NCBI GenBank assembly: GCA_000827325.1
Contig: KN832888.1
Location: 840,081 to 904,080 of the forward strand
Length of the DNA: 64,000 bases
Source of the DNA: Oidiodendron maius Zn
Lineage: Eukaryota > Ascomycota > Leotiomycetes > Myxotrichaceae
Reading direction: 5' to 3'
Position 1 is the first letter of the stretch. Each line of letters opens with the position of its first letter. The notes under the pieces were generated by a model, which searched no databases, was not told where the DNA came from, and saw only the letters and a list, made by a program, of their open reading frames with translations. This document shows, one piece after another, positions 31,709 through 44,323 of the stretch. A program made the translations under genes and the position numbers.

Positions 31709-33164
31709 GATGAGTGGTGGCTTGTGAGTTGTGTGTGAATTGGTGAGCTGTGAGTTGATGAGTAATTTGCGAATGTGCTTTGCTTAAGATCGATGACAAC
31801 AAATGCCAATGAGGAGTTTTGTTAAGCTTTGCTGTAAGAAAGCGATCAGAATCGAAAGTGAAAGGTGGTTTTCTAAGACTCGAAGCTCGAGTTAGTTCTG
31901 CCTTGTTTGCACTGTTTGTTTTTCGCTGCCCATACCTTCTCGCTTCTCAAGTGAATCTATCAAATTCAATTAAATAGCACAAACGGTCGTGACTATTCAT
32001 ATTCTTTTACAATGGACACCATAGCTGTGCTGTATAGAATCTTAGTTTCCAGGGCATCTCCTCGCCAGGAAAAATCTGTAGCTTCAGAGGCCGGCTTGGT
32101 GCAAGTCACGTAAATGCAAGAAGTTCAATATCAGAAGGTCTTGTTATCATATGGACAGTTTGCTGCCCAGAACGTTGGTCCTCCATTTGGTAGATTTCGC
32201 TTAGATTCGCCTAATGTGTCGCCGTTGTAATTTTGTTGTGAAGAAAGGATCGGCAATGACAAGAACTTCACCTACTACCCATTCGGCCATCATCATAATT
32301 TCGTTGTCAATAAAGAGTTATACATTATGATATTGTTACCCGGCAACAAAAAGGGGCTCGCTTCGCTACGGCTACGTTATTCCACGAACCAGAGTCACTC
32401 GCTTAATCTCGCCGTATTTTCGGTTCTTAAGATGGATGTGGAAAGTAAGGAGCTCATGTGCCGTGTGACTGCAAACATGTTGGTGTATATTAACAGACAT
32501 CATAGAAATGTGGAAATATTCTGCGACCAGGTGCTTTCAAGACAAGGGAACATAATTAGTTTTTCAACACTCTTCAACTCGCTTAGTGGATTCTAGCCAT
32601 TTAACTCGCCTAACAATTTGCCCCTTTTTGCATTTTACTTAAAAGCACCATCAAGTGAGTTTCCAGTGCTGTCCTCAGTCAATGGCAATTCTCGGTTATA
32701 ACCATCACAACAGCAAGATAGTAAAGTGTTTCATAGAGCATATAGGTCATTGTGTCTGCAACTATTTCATTATGTATAAATAAGGGTATCTATCACGCAC
32801 GCATGCTAAAATGAGCGTCAGACCATACGTACATAACCTCGTCACATCATCAACCATCGTCATTAGCCATGCGCCTCGCTCCACTTCTTAATCCCATACG
32901 CTAAATGCAAATGCAAATATTAAACAATATATCCCTAGCATAAAGATGCCATCCAGTGACTTTCCAATGCGCAAAAGAAGCGTAAATAAAAAATAGGACA
33001 TGGCAAATGCAATGTTCAGGCGTGAGCCTTGTTATCTTCCAGGACGAGGGCTGCGAACCTCGCTCCTCTTATGCAACGCAACGCTCAAATGCATCGACAA
33101 AAGATCTGTCATATCTCGTGAGAGAGGACAGTGGAGAGGTTAAATCATATAGGGAAAGAAACGA
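31709..33164. other. Intergenic, no supported gene
   Basis: About 1.45 kb. The left part is the promoter of the SANT-like gene and the right part the 3' flank of the methyltransferase gene. The frame 32327-32596 plus is not convincing. Confidence 0.45.
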
Positions 33165-36100
33165 TTAAACGCTAGCCGTCCTCCTTCGACCCTGGACCGG
33201 CTTCTGCGCATAAGCCACTGCGAGCTTAAAGTTTGCATTCCACTTCTCGCATTCCTGCAATAATGCCTCATCGTTGAGTATTGAACTCGAGACTTCTCCG
33301 TTTAAAAGAACAGCAGACTCGTAACAACGCGCGTACCACCATCGCCCCACCTTCGCAACCATCTTCGTGATCCCTTCATCTGAGGCCGGGGATTCGTCTC
33401 TCATCATGTCCGCCAATGACATCTCCTCTTCCTTGACTATAGCTTTATCTTTTGAATCCGAGTTGAGCTTAGATGACGCTGAGGAAGGAATGGCTGATGC
33501 GACTGGGACACCGACATTGCAACTCTTGACATCTATGAAGCCTCTCTTTGCCACTGTCTTCAATACGAGATCACTCGCACTTCCCAAGCTGAGGGCGGAA
33601 TCGGCAGTCTGGATTTGGACCTTCAGTCCTCGCACTGCTCGCCGCGTCCGGTTACCCATATTCATCATATCAAGATCCAAAATCGCCATCTCCAGGTATC
33701 CTGATGGTTTGAGCACCCGTTTAGATTCAGAGATGATATTCCGGTATGCAGCCTCAGACATCGCAGCTGGGAAGCGAAACACGACAACATTGAAGAAAGA
33801 GGAGGGGAAGGGGAATTTGTGGCTAGTCGAGAGATATTGGACTTGACGATGGTTAGGTGGGGTTAGCGGGAAGGAAGAGCTGATCGATTGGCGTTGAGAT
33901 GCGGACAAGGGACGTGTCGGCGAGAGGTTGTAAAATGTAGCTTTGGGATATGTCTCAGCTGCGTAGAAGGACCAATCATCTATGATTCGTTAGCGAGGTA
34001 CTGGACGGGAGAGATACATAGTATATACCATTGCCTAGCCCATCGATGACAAGGATAGATGGGGCATTTGTTGCATCCTCTGAGTTCATGATATCCTCCC
34101 GCACGGGACTGAAAAGTACATGTCCAAAGGTAAGCCATTTGCTAACGGTCATGGACCCAACACGAAGATTAACTTGGGATATAGGAGAGCTGTTGTCAGG
34201 TTCCCTAGCAGATATGGAAGCCGATCCCGGTCGGGTATGGCCGCTACCACCAGATTTCCTCGGACTACTCTGAGAAGGTCGCCGCTTCTTCTTCTTCACA
34301 GATTGGTTGTCTTGCTGTCGAGGGGTCGCATCTGTGAATGTACCCGATGCTTTGGGGCTCGGAACTGTAACCAACAAGGCTTTCATCCTCGTTGCCATCT
34401 CAAGACTGTGCATGCTAGATGTTGTGATCTGAGAGCTTCGGAAAGTGTCCTCAGTTGTTGGATCAGTAGTGCTCCCTTCTGCCAGTGCTTCTTTGACTGT
34501 GGAAGACTGTTGCGATGCTTGCCCCTCCTTGGACAGTGAATCGCTTTCACTCATCTTTCGGCTCTCATAGTTCTCATACTGGAAGGGCATGCCATGCGAT
34601 GACGTTGCGGATGGAGGCGGATTAGCTGTATTTGTATTTCCGATTAAGTCGTCGTACTCATCCCATACTTCGTCTACTTCAAGAGCAGCGTCTGCGGCAG
34701 GGATGACTGCAGTGGTACCCGCAAAACTCATTGCACCGGAGCTGCTAGTTGTAGCCTCTGAGTTCTTACGCGGAGAGAACGCAAGAAATTGCTTGTGGCT
34801 AGTGGAGTCCGTTGTGGAGCTTTTAGAGTCTTGCCGGGTTCGAGGAGCCTCGGCCAGAGCTCCAGCAGCAATATTTTCAAGGGCGGAAGTTTCTACTGGC
34901 CCCGTGCCGAGAGCAACAGAATCTCTATCCAAGGCAATAGGCCCTTGGATTGGCTGTAATGTGCTTAGACGAGCAAAAGGCCTCGAAAAGGATTTTGGAG
35001 AGGTCGTTTCTGGTCTAGCAGACATAACTTTGGGAATGCGGCCAACCTGCGGCAGTCGGCTGGGCCGCACGGGGGCTGTATTTTCCGTGAGGTGTAACGA
35101 CGGCTCATCAGCCTGGCCAGAAGGTGGAGTAGTTTCGTTACTGATCGACGGTTGCGCATGTGTCAACTCTGGAGTGGAATGCATCGGCTCAGGAGAGAAG
35201 AGCATGGGAGAGCGCTCCGGTAAGGACAAGGGCGGCTGAGTATCCATCTGAATCTTCAGGTCCTCTATACGTTTCAGATTCTCCTTGTAGTTGCCAAACT
35301 GGAGAGCGTCCAATTCGTCATCGTTTAGCTCGGTAACTTCAGCATCACGAAGGATCTCACCCAGATCCAATTGTTCGCCATCCAGTTGCTCATCCGAAGA
35401 ATCAAGCATTGCATAGTGTGGGACCGCTTTAACTGGCTGTATTCCAATAGTGACAGCCATGGTCTCTGCAACATGTGGTTCCCCCTTTGGCTGTGACCGA
35501 TGGAACAAATTCCACTTTCTGGGAGATTTGGTGCGTTTCTCCAACTTCCTCGGCTTAGACTTCAGGGCTTTCCGGCCTCTTGCTTGCTCCGCATTGACAT
35601 CCATTTGCGAATCATCAGACAAGATGCTAGATTCCATGACACTTGACTCCAAACTTCTCAGCGAAGGAGAAACGCCCATGCCTGTCAGGTTCAGAGGTCT
35701 TGGTAGGCTCAATTCACCAGTTGAATGATTAATCCGCTGCATCGATCGCCGGAACGCCAGTGACGACGGTTGGCTCATCCAGTCCTCACTGCTGTCGGAA
35801 GGACGTCTGCCCTTGGAAGCAGTTGTCGAAGTCCCCTTTATGGGTTCTTTTGGAAGTGCTGAAGGCCAGAGAGTTGTGCGAGACACCTCTGGGCCAAGAA
35901 AAGACGCGCCTCCGGATTCGATACTCTGGTTACTTAAAACAAGACTCGTACCACTCTCGGTTCGAGTGAGCTCCGAACTCGCATTTCTGTTTTCAAGTAT
36001 TCCTCCGCCTCCTGTGATAATGACCGGGCTTATGCGATTGAGGAGAAAAGGGTCATGAGTGCGAGTACTGCTAGCAACACTTTCCGCTGAACTTGCGGCA

Positions 36101-38028
36101 CTCATGCTTCTGTTATGATCGGCACCAGTCCCACCTATTATGCTACTTCTTCCCCGGTGGCCATATTTGCCGTATCCCTCATGTCCAGTTCCAGCTGCTG
36201 GGCCTTTTCTAGGGGTCTTTTCTTTGTTGCCAAGAGTTGGAATTTCGGCAGGCGCAGTCTTGGTTCGTCTTGAAAAGAGGCCAAATCGGTGTTTCGGATT
36301 CGCAACTGTAGGGCTTGGCGTGCGAGTTGCCGAGCTTCTAGATGTCGATGGATGTGTCTGAACTGGTCGTAAGTCGGGAATGATACCGAGACCGGAAGGC
36401 GCCGAGGGAGTCTGGCCTGCACCAAACTGTGCCGCTGCCGGGGATGGATCCCGAGAGGTGAACTTTGACCCTGTTTGACCTTGATATGCAGATTTGTTTT
36501 GACTTGGTGCCACTTTGTTCACGGAAAGAAGGCTTTGACGTTTACCTTTCTTATCTTGCAAGGTGACCAAGCCTGGGAGGTTGCTTTGTATGACGGGTAT
36601 CGACCCACCAAGCTGAGACTGGAGATTGGGTATTCCCTGTCTGCTTGGTCTTGCTGGAGGGGTGCTTCCATTGCTGGAATTACTTGTGGTCCGTTGATGG
36701 GAGAAAACACTAGGCGGATCCAGTGAAAGGGTCTCTACCGGTGAGGTCACAGAAGCCTGAGTCGGATTCTTAGTGGCTTTTGAAGGCGAGCGTCTATCCG
36801 TTGGTGATGACTCTGTGGACTTTTGGGATGACTTTCGAGGTGGCGGGCTTGGGGGCAAAGGAGAAAGTCCTTTCTTCTTCTTTTTCTTCTCGGTTGATTC
36901 GGGTGTCCTCGGCTTCCCACCCCCTTTCACTGTGGAATTCGAAGAGGAAGAAGTAACCGATTCCTGGAGCGATGGCAAGCCTTGAGTATCTGAAACAAGA
37001 CCCTCACCATCAGTGGAGGTGCTTCCAGCCCGTCTTCTCGTCACAGGCGGACGAGAGAGCACCGGGCTGCCTTGTCGTAGTCGCGGTGTATGCGACTTGG
37101 ATGGTGCCATAATACCCGGGGATTGAGATGCCATGGATGTTGGGGTTGTATCTCTGCTGTATGCACCGGGTCCGGGGGATTCAGAAAACCTTGTAGACGG
37201 ACTGGCGCTGTAGCCACTTCCGCTGTACCCGCTATATCCGCTATACCGGTTATAATTGCTGTTCATCACCGGATACGTGGGAGCCCATGATGGCCCTGAG
37301 CCCCCTGAGCCCCCTGACCCGCCAGATCCTCCTGATATTCCTGCTGTCCCGGAAGTTGCTGATGATGGAGTCGGCGGAGGAAGATCTTGGGTTGCTAGTT
37401 TAGGTACCTCATGGGATCGATAACTTTGTGCCGGAATATATTCTCGCCCAGTTCCATAGCGATCCAATTCTGGAATTATTCGCGGATTACTCCTGAGAGC
37501 TGGAGAGTTGGTGCCAGTCCTAGTGAAGATGTCATTGTACGCCTCCATCGATCTTATTGAGGCTTCGATGCTTGGGCGTTGTTCGGTAGACGTGGAAGTC
37601 CACTTCGTTGGGAAAGTAGAGTCGGATCGTTCCATCGCAGGGTTGGCATCTTCAGCTTGTTGCGATACCAAGGAAGGTTTTCTCCTCAGGACGTTGCGGG
37701 ACGTCTTGGTCCTCAACTCTGGAACTGCACCTTCAACCCTCGGATTAGGTTTCGCGAACCCAAATCTTGACGCCGTGCCTGCACGGGGCCCCTTCGATTC
37801 GGGCGAGTGTCCTGTGCTGGATAAGGGGTCTCTCATCCTGGGTCGTGGTAGCGACATCTGTTGCGACTTGCCACCCGTCTGCACACTTCTGGAATCTGGA
37901 AGAACCCCCAGTCTGCTCTCCTGCCTCCGACCGCTCGAGCCCGACTGTGCGTATAGCCCTGGTATTCTGCTTCCACTTCTGTCTCCTGTTCGAGATGGCG
38001 GGTCATAGCCCGAATTATAGGCGGCCAT
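33165..38028 (-). CDS. Very large disordered protein with C-terminal SAM methyltransferase-like domain, 1604 residues
   Basis: Exon 1 is 38028-34029, the intron 34028-33980 (GTATAT..GCTAAC..ATAG), exon 2 33979-33165; 4815 nt in frame. About 1250 residues are low complexity, rich in Ser/Pro/Thr/Arg, with GGSGGSGG repeats and several KKKKKK or RRP tracts. This suggests a cytoskeletal or signalling scaffold with many phosphosites. The C-terminal part has a class I methyltransferase look: MTVSKWLTFGHVLFSPVRED, then SILVIDGLGNDDWSFYAAET (motif I region, degenerate), then FPFPSSFFNVVVFRFPAAMS (motif IV/V region) and SESKRVLKPSGYLEMAILDL (post-motif region). The usual GxGxG glycine loop is reduced to DGLGND, so activity is uncertain. 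Orthologues of this layout occur in Pezizomycotina, but I know of no assigned function. Confidence 0.8.
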
Positions 38029-41000
38029 TGTGTCCTGCTTCTATCGCATTACTTCGAAAAGATGGGGGTGGCGCTAAAAAAACGTTACGAAGGCGAGTAG
38101 CGTGTATCCAACATGCCTAGAATGTGTGGAAGCGCCCAGAATCTGTGGAGATATGGTCGTGGATTAGGCAGCTGACTCTAGGGAAATCGACGACAGCGCG
38201 GGTTAATGATATCTGGTGTGATGTGTGGGGGAGGACGCCGGAGGGACGCCGGTAAAAGAGAATGCACCGCCAGGGCCGGTCGAAGGAAGTTTGGGCAAGC
38301 CAAAAGACGAAAATGCAAAGCGAAAAGTAATTAGTAGTGTACGCAAGTCAAGACGTAACAGAGGATGTAACAGAGAAACAGCGGAACAGAAGAAAAGAGT
38401 GAGGGAAGAGGGTTGTGGAGGCGATCGCGGTGTTTAAGGTAGGTGGGACGAGTCGATAACCGATGTGGGGACTGACAATCCTGGCTGCAAACGGGGACTG
38501 GGATCTAGCTGGAGGGGCGAGCCGCTGGGTCTTAGCAGCGCCAGCCGTACGTGGTGTGGGCAGAGTAGTGCTGATGTGCGGGATGGATGACCAGATAGGG
38601 CCGGAGGGGGAAAATCTGTCGCGATATAGAAACGCCAAAGGGTCCAACCTCGAGGATTCTGATGGGCTGTTTGTTGCTTTCGTTCTCCCGTCAGGCTCGA
38701 GGAAGAGAGAATATCCCCCTCCCTCCCCTCACCCCGTGGCGTTATATCTCTCCTTCCCCCTCGACCTTGTCTGGCTGCCTCTGGAGTCGCCGATCGTGCG
38801 TGCGACTGGAATAGAACATTTTGCAGTAGGACGGGGCCGGCCCTCCTGAGTGGTCGAGGCATCGCCCCGGGAAGACCAGAGCTGGGCCTCCGCAGAGAGA
38901 GGCAACTGTTGGGACGCGCAGAGGGAGAACTGCGCCGCCCTGCAGGTCCCTCGACGCTTGTGCGAGTTGCGCGAGGGAGTGCAGGAGGTTTGAGGCCTAT
39001 GAGATGCAGCAAGCGCGTCGTCATGGTATTATTCGTCGAGCGGCATGGGGCAGTCAAGGCAGAACCGCGTGCGATCTTCTCCGTCTGCATGCCGTGGCAT
39101 ATCAGTCGCGATCATTCGCCGCCTAACATGCCATGGCCACCGCCAGCCCGGCGTCGGCCGTGAGGGCGCTTGTCGACCAGAGCCTGGTCTGGGGCGACGT
39201 AAGGGAAGGCCCTGGGGAGCCGTCGTTCGGTGGACAATTCGCGGTAGTTTCTAGCGCAGCGATCATGTGTTGGCAGACGTCTCACCGTCGCTCATGCCCG
39301 AGCCTCTGCTCAGCTTCCAGCGGACCCCGGGCGCGCAGAATGCCCTCCCCTTTTGCAGAGATTAAATTTCCCAACCGCCTGCTGACAGACGACGCAGGCC
39401 CTGCGATTTGTCCTCTTGCGGTCTCCAACGGGTCGCATCTTCTGGTCTGCGGCGGCGAGACTCCAGAGATCCTCGCCATGACCGCCTGATTCGGCCGTTT
39501 GTGGCCATGCCCGGTCGATATCACGACACCCCGTGACCGGCTGAAGGCTCTTCGCACCGCCATTGGCCATCTGAGAAATATCCAGAGCCAATCGATTGGA
39601 GGAATTTTCTGTTTTGACGTGAACAGGACCCTGAAAAGGTGTCTTACACCCGTCTTCCACTCCCTTCCGCACATAGTGTCCGCGCCGCCGCGGCCAATGG
39701 CGACGGGCGCAGGTTATCAGGGCACAATATTTTCTCTTCTCTTCGGACAACCCAGAACGGGTAAAAGGGGCATGTCTCTTGTTGGTGCAGGCGTGCGAGA
39801 AACCCGACAGGGGCCGTGGCTGCTGCGCACACGAGAATGACCGATTCGATCTCCAGCAGCGAGCAAGAACCTCCCTCCCTCCCCATTCCGGCGCTGCTGC
39901 TCAATCAGAGTTTCACGGCACAATACAGAGTTACATCTGGTCGTATTGCGGTCCCTGAGGAGACGGCCCATCTGAAGTCAGCTTGCACACAGCTTGCAGC
40001 TGACTCCAAGGGCACACGACCGGCACCTGTGCTGGATCGTGACCAGCTGAACCGGGCGCACTGGCGATCAACCGCCGCGATGGCCGCAATGTGGCGAGTG
40101 TGCGTTGTCAGTGCTCTCGGGCGTGGCGCAGCCACGCAGGAGCTGCAATGCACCCGCCACATCTATGACATAAACCAGCAGCAAGAGAAGATTCCATATA
40201 GAAGCCTGATGTATTGACGTGGCATGCATTATTCTTTTGATGCCTTTGACAGCGGGCGGCCATGGCCATAGTTGGCCTCTAGCGGGCGGAAGCCATTCGG
40301 TGCAGGCCTGGGCCGAGCGCCCGTGAGCCCGCCCGCAGCCCCTCGACTTAGCTCTCGGAGACTTTCGCCCATTTGTGCGGTTGAAGGGGGGCGCCGCTGT
40401 CTGATTGGGCTGCGGTGCTTGGTGGCTCTCCTCCATGATCAGTCCGTTGGGACCGGAAATGGTAACGTGACGGCGAAGTGGTGTGCTCAACCTTGCCCTG
40501 CGAACCTCTTCTTCCTTCTGATGATCATGGGAGCGGCTTTCTTCACTGGGAAGTAAGTATCATATCCTCGTACCTGGGAGCTTCGGCTTCCGGGATGCCA
40601 TTATGGGCGATGATGTGCCGCTTCTCGTGTCAGCAGTCACCGCCCTGGGCCTATGAAGTCGGCCGAAGTGGCCTTTGCCTTATCATTCGTACCATCGATA
40701 AATATAAGCCAAGCAATCCTGAAGACGGGTCAGTATGCTTCTTACGAGTCCTGGAGGAGGTGCGGGGTTGGGAAATCGTTCGGTGTCACAGTCGATATCG
40801 TTCTAGAACTGGGGGCCTATAAGGTCGTTGATTTTCACTTCTGACATCTTATTCGCGAAGGCTGCCGCTCTGTAAACCTAGCGTGCTGTTCCACCAAAAA
40901 AATTTGAATCGTAGCCCCATGTGAGAATCCGGGAATTCACGCAATCACCCGCAAGAAAGTCAAGCGGCCAGTAGATCGTGTGTATCTACTGACCCTGTTC

Positions 41001-41704
41001 TTTGTTTCCTAGAGAATAGTTTCTTCAGCCGATACGAGTGCCCAGCTAAACCCCGTAGTCCTAATTATGTAGGCCTGTCGCATGTCCAAGTACCTCGTGG
41101 GTGGCCTTGAAGTCCGTGGACGAAGACAATACTGTGCACTGTTACTGGGTGCTATTGGTTTGAGGGCATAGCCTTGCCTCCTATCCGGAGTTAGATGGAC
41201 GCATGTCTATCGTCCTGCTACCATTGTAGAACTAGCATTATGAGTATATATGTGGATAGCGGAGTTAGACTTCCTTGCAAAGTCAATGAGAAGATTTTTG
41301 CCTTCTATCAAGATAACTCGAAAGATGAACGTAGATGAACTTGATATAATGCGGACCGCCTTCGCGTGCTTGGTATTAGTGATGAAGACATCTCTCTCCC
41401 TTAGGTAAGCATAACCAAGATGTGAAGGCTACTTTGCTGACTTACCACGAACAGCTAGTTGTAGTATAAGACCAGTAGGAAGTACTCGCTGTTTGAGGGG
41501 CTGATAGGCCTAAGCTTCCCTATTGCGAACGATTTGTGCAAAGCGTCATGCCACCTAGATCGTCCTCCGCCAATCAATTGCGGGTTTCAGTGTTGTTGCC
41601 TTGCTGCCTGTGTCGCCATTTCAAGCATACCCATTAATTCGCCTTCTACTAGGCTTCGTACTGTACCTACACAAGCATCTTGATCAAAACAAACAACCTT
41701 CATA
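38029..41704. other. Long gene-free region, GC-rich in its middle
   Basis: About 3.7 kb upstream of the large methyltransferase-like gene. Between roughly 38450 and 40560 frames are open on both strands (for example 38434-39090 minus, 39282-39674 minus, 39133-39489 plus), but they shadow each other and contain no recognisable domain, signal peptide or splice pattern. 40860-41700 is AT-richer with frequent stops. No gene is supported. Confidence 0.45.
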
Positions 41705-42646
41705 ATGCGGAGCGACGACCCTGAAGACATATTACTAGTTGAACAACTCTCTGAGGCGAGCGGCAGGGGCGATTTAGAACGAGCGAAAGCTGTGCTTGAG
41801 CAATGGAAGGCCCGAGACCATGGTCCTGTTAACCCAAATTACCCTATGGGTGTCCTATAGCCAGCACTCTACATCGCCGTATCTAACCAACAGGCCCTAG
41901 TTGTCTCTTATCTCCTTGAGCAAGGCTTATATGTCGATAAGACAGCCCTTAGGGATGCTGTTAGAGTAAAGGCTACAGATGTTCTCCAAGCCTATCTAGA
42001 CCATGGCTAGGATATAAATAAGAACCTAGGTCTAGGTTGTGGCCCTGGCCTAGTTATGGCGTTTGTCTCCCCAATCCTAGAATCTATTACGTACTCTCTC
42101 TTGCTCTCTACCCGTCTCCCTTAGTAGATAAATAGATGTTAATAAACTATGAATGATATCTAGTACTGTTCTTAATGACCAAGGCCTCCTTACATGGTTC
42201 CTAGCCCACGGCGCGTCCCCTAACGCCATAGGGACCGGTTACGGAACTGGTCTCGACCTCGCCGGGTGAATCTCCCTCCCAACGTCATTGAGCAGCTCCT
42301 CCAGCATGGCGGGACGATCAACTTTACTAATGCCCTACACATGGCCGTCCGGGCACCTAAGTCTGGGCGCTACCAGGTTATTGAGTACCTGCTAAAGGCA
42401 GGGGTAGATATTAACGCGATTGAATATGCTGGCACGGAGCGGTTCTCCTGGCATGCCGAACGCGGCGTCGGCACCGCGCTACATAGCACTGCTCGATATG
42501 AGTGTAAGAAAATGGCGCACTTTTTGCTAGATAATGGTGCGGACTCAGAGGTTCGGGATACATTGGGACGTACACCAGCAGAGCTTGCTAAGGAGGCGGG
42601 CCATCCTGAGTTAGTCCCGATATTGTCTGTGGCCAAGAAAGTATAG
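41705..42646 (+). pseudogene. Ankyrin-repeat protein pseudogene with RIP-type stops
   Basis: Reading from ATG 41705, an ankyrin protein is recognisable: QLSEASGRGDLERAKAVLEQ, ALYIAVSNQQALVVSYLLEQ, DAVRVKATDVLQAYLDHG. An intron follows at 42091-42163 (GTACTC..ATCTAG), then LLTWFLAHGASPNAIGTGYG, NLPPNVIEQLLQHGGTINFT, ALHMAVRAPKSGRYQVIEYL, ALHSTARYECKKMAHFLLDN and GRTPAELAKEAGHPELV. The frame is broken by TAG at 41858-41860 (probable CAG), TAG at 42008-42010 (probable TGG) and a one-base loss near 42264 that leads into TGA at 42267. Both TAGs fit CpA-to-TpA change on one or the other strand, the RIP preference. Ankyrin repeats bind proteins; such fungal genes are often heterokaryon-incompatibility or Het-associated accessory genes. 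Confidence 0.75.
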
Positions 42647-42914
42647 AGATCAGTACCATTGTCTATCGATTAATGAATAATAATAATATTCTTCTACCTA
42701 AGCTATAGAGCAAGTGGTACCTCTAAAATACGTGAAATCATATGGTAAACCCTTACAGAAAGCAGGATAAATATCCATATACTACAACTTCAGTATAACT
42801 AGGCGACGCCGGAGGGACACGGGGATCTCGACACTGCCCTGCTAGAACTTACGATGGAGACCCTGGATATATTCAAACGAGGGGCTAAAGCGCACTTCTA
42901 GGCTCCATTCAGGG
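42647..42914. other. Short intergenic stretch
   Basis: AT-rich, no coding signal seen. Confidence 0.4.
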
Positions 42915-43310
42915 TCAATCATCCCCGCCCTCTGACGCCGTCTCATAAAATTCGTTATCTATTTCCAAATCCCAATCCAGTTCTGCGTCAAAGAATTCGG
43001 CTCCTGAGCCCTGGATACTAGCTTCCACGCCAGACAAAGTCCCTTCAGTCATATCAAATGCACTCCCAGCTGCATCCACATTCATAGTCGCGCTCCATTG
43101 ACCATCAAGAACTATCGTCCAATCCTCACCAGGATATTGAATTGCTTGAGACCATCCAAAATTACCAGATACTGCGCTTGATTCACCCAAGGCAACGTCT
43201 TGTGTGAATCCTCCGCTCAATCCTTCTATTTCAAATGAATAAAGGTCTTGTTGAGTTGCTGCTTCATATACGGTCGCCCAGCTGCTTTGCAATTCAGTAT
43301 TGAAATACAT
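42915..43310 (-). CDS. Hypothetical acidic protein, 131 residues
   Basis: A single open frame from ATG 43308-43310. It is strongly acidic, with few Lys/Arg, ending DWDLEIDNEFYETASEGGDD. Repeated short amphipathic pieces such as YSFEIEGLSGGFTQDVALGE and GQWSATMNVDAAGSAFDMTE suggest a beta-rich fold. There is no signal peptide, membrane segment or known motif. I do not recognise it. It lies beside a RIP-damaged pseudogene, so it may be an accessory gene or a fragment of a longer one. Confidence 0.4.
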   Translation of the reverse strand: MYFNTELQSSWATVYEAATQQDLYSFEIEGLSGGFTQDVALGESSAVSGNFGWSQAIQYPGEDWTIVLDGQWSATMNVDAAGSAFDMTEGTLSGVEASIQGSGAEFFDAELDWDLEIDNEFYETASEGGDD

Positions 43311-44323
43311 AGCAGTCGCTTCGCCACAGACCGAGGTATGTAGGGTACCTGAGCTCTGAATTTAGCCATGAGCCGAGGAGTGAATTGTGAACACCATTTG
43401 TTGGATTGAAGTGTATTTGAGCATGGTTGATTGATTCTCCTCTAATCTCTCCGAGCCTCGTCGTACGAGTCCTCTAATATCCAGAAACTCCGACATCGCA
43501 AGTAAGGGATAGGTTTAAGGCAAGGAATGGTACACTAAATTGCAGTTATGAGGAGAGCGTTAAATAAAGGAGGGGAGAGCGATTTCTCATCACCCTTTTT
43601 TCCAGCCCATTATGAGAATGTTGGTACCAAATTAGCATAGTATTCTGGAATGTAGGGGAATCCTAAATCCTGTGGCTTAGTAGAATGATTGCATAAACTT
43701 ACAACAAGCCAGAGCCAGAGACGGCAGCCTTGCGATGCATTTCGATATACAGTAGTAAGAGGATTGCAATGCCTGCGCACGGACACATCCACTGCCGAGC
43801 CTTGCTGTGACAACCTCGCTGCAGGTAGGCTCAACGGTAGAGTCGCAGATGAAAAGTGCTGTATTGAGACGCGAATACTAAGCTAAAGAAAGAAGAAGAG
43901 GACTCGAGCCTAGAAGAGGACTCGAATATAAATATAGCTACCGGGCCAATATTAGTCCATAGCTATCCCGCTCGAGCCGTAACCTGGCGAGGGTTGACGT
44001 CCGCGATGATTGCTGGATTCGAAGCAATGAAATGCAATGCCGGGAGACCAAGCACTCTTTATGTCAAGTCACAACAAGCCATCCAATGTTTCGGGCATGC
44101 ATGTTGATGTATTTGGATGGGAGTGAGCAAAGACGACATGGATTTGAAGTCTAGACAAAGTTATTGCCCCCAACCCCTCATCTCTCCCTAGCTGTACTCC
44201 CAAGAACGCCTCGATTCCACCTTGATGTCCCTTAAATAGTATCAATTTTCTAGTATACAGTGAGACCCTCGGAATGCCAAGAAACAACAAAGGAAAATCA
44301 GCTCGTCAATATTCGTGATCACA
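43311..44323. other. Intergenic, no supported gene
   Basis: Short frames on both strands. Around 43890-43930 there is a near-duplicate of GAGGACTCGA separated by about 20 bp. Confidence 0.4.
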
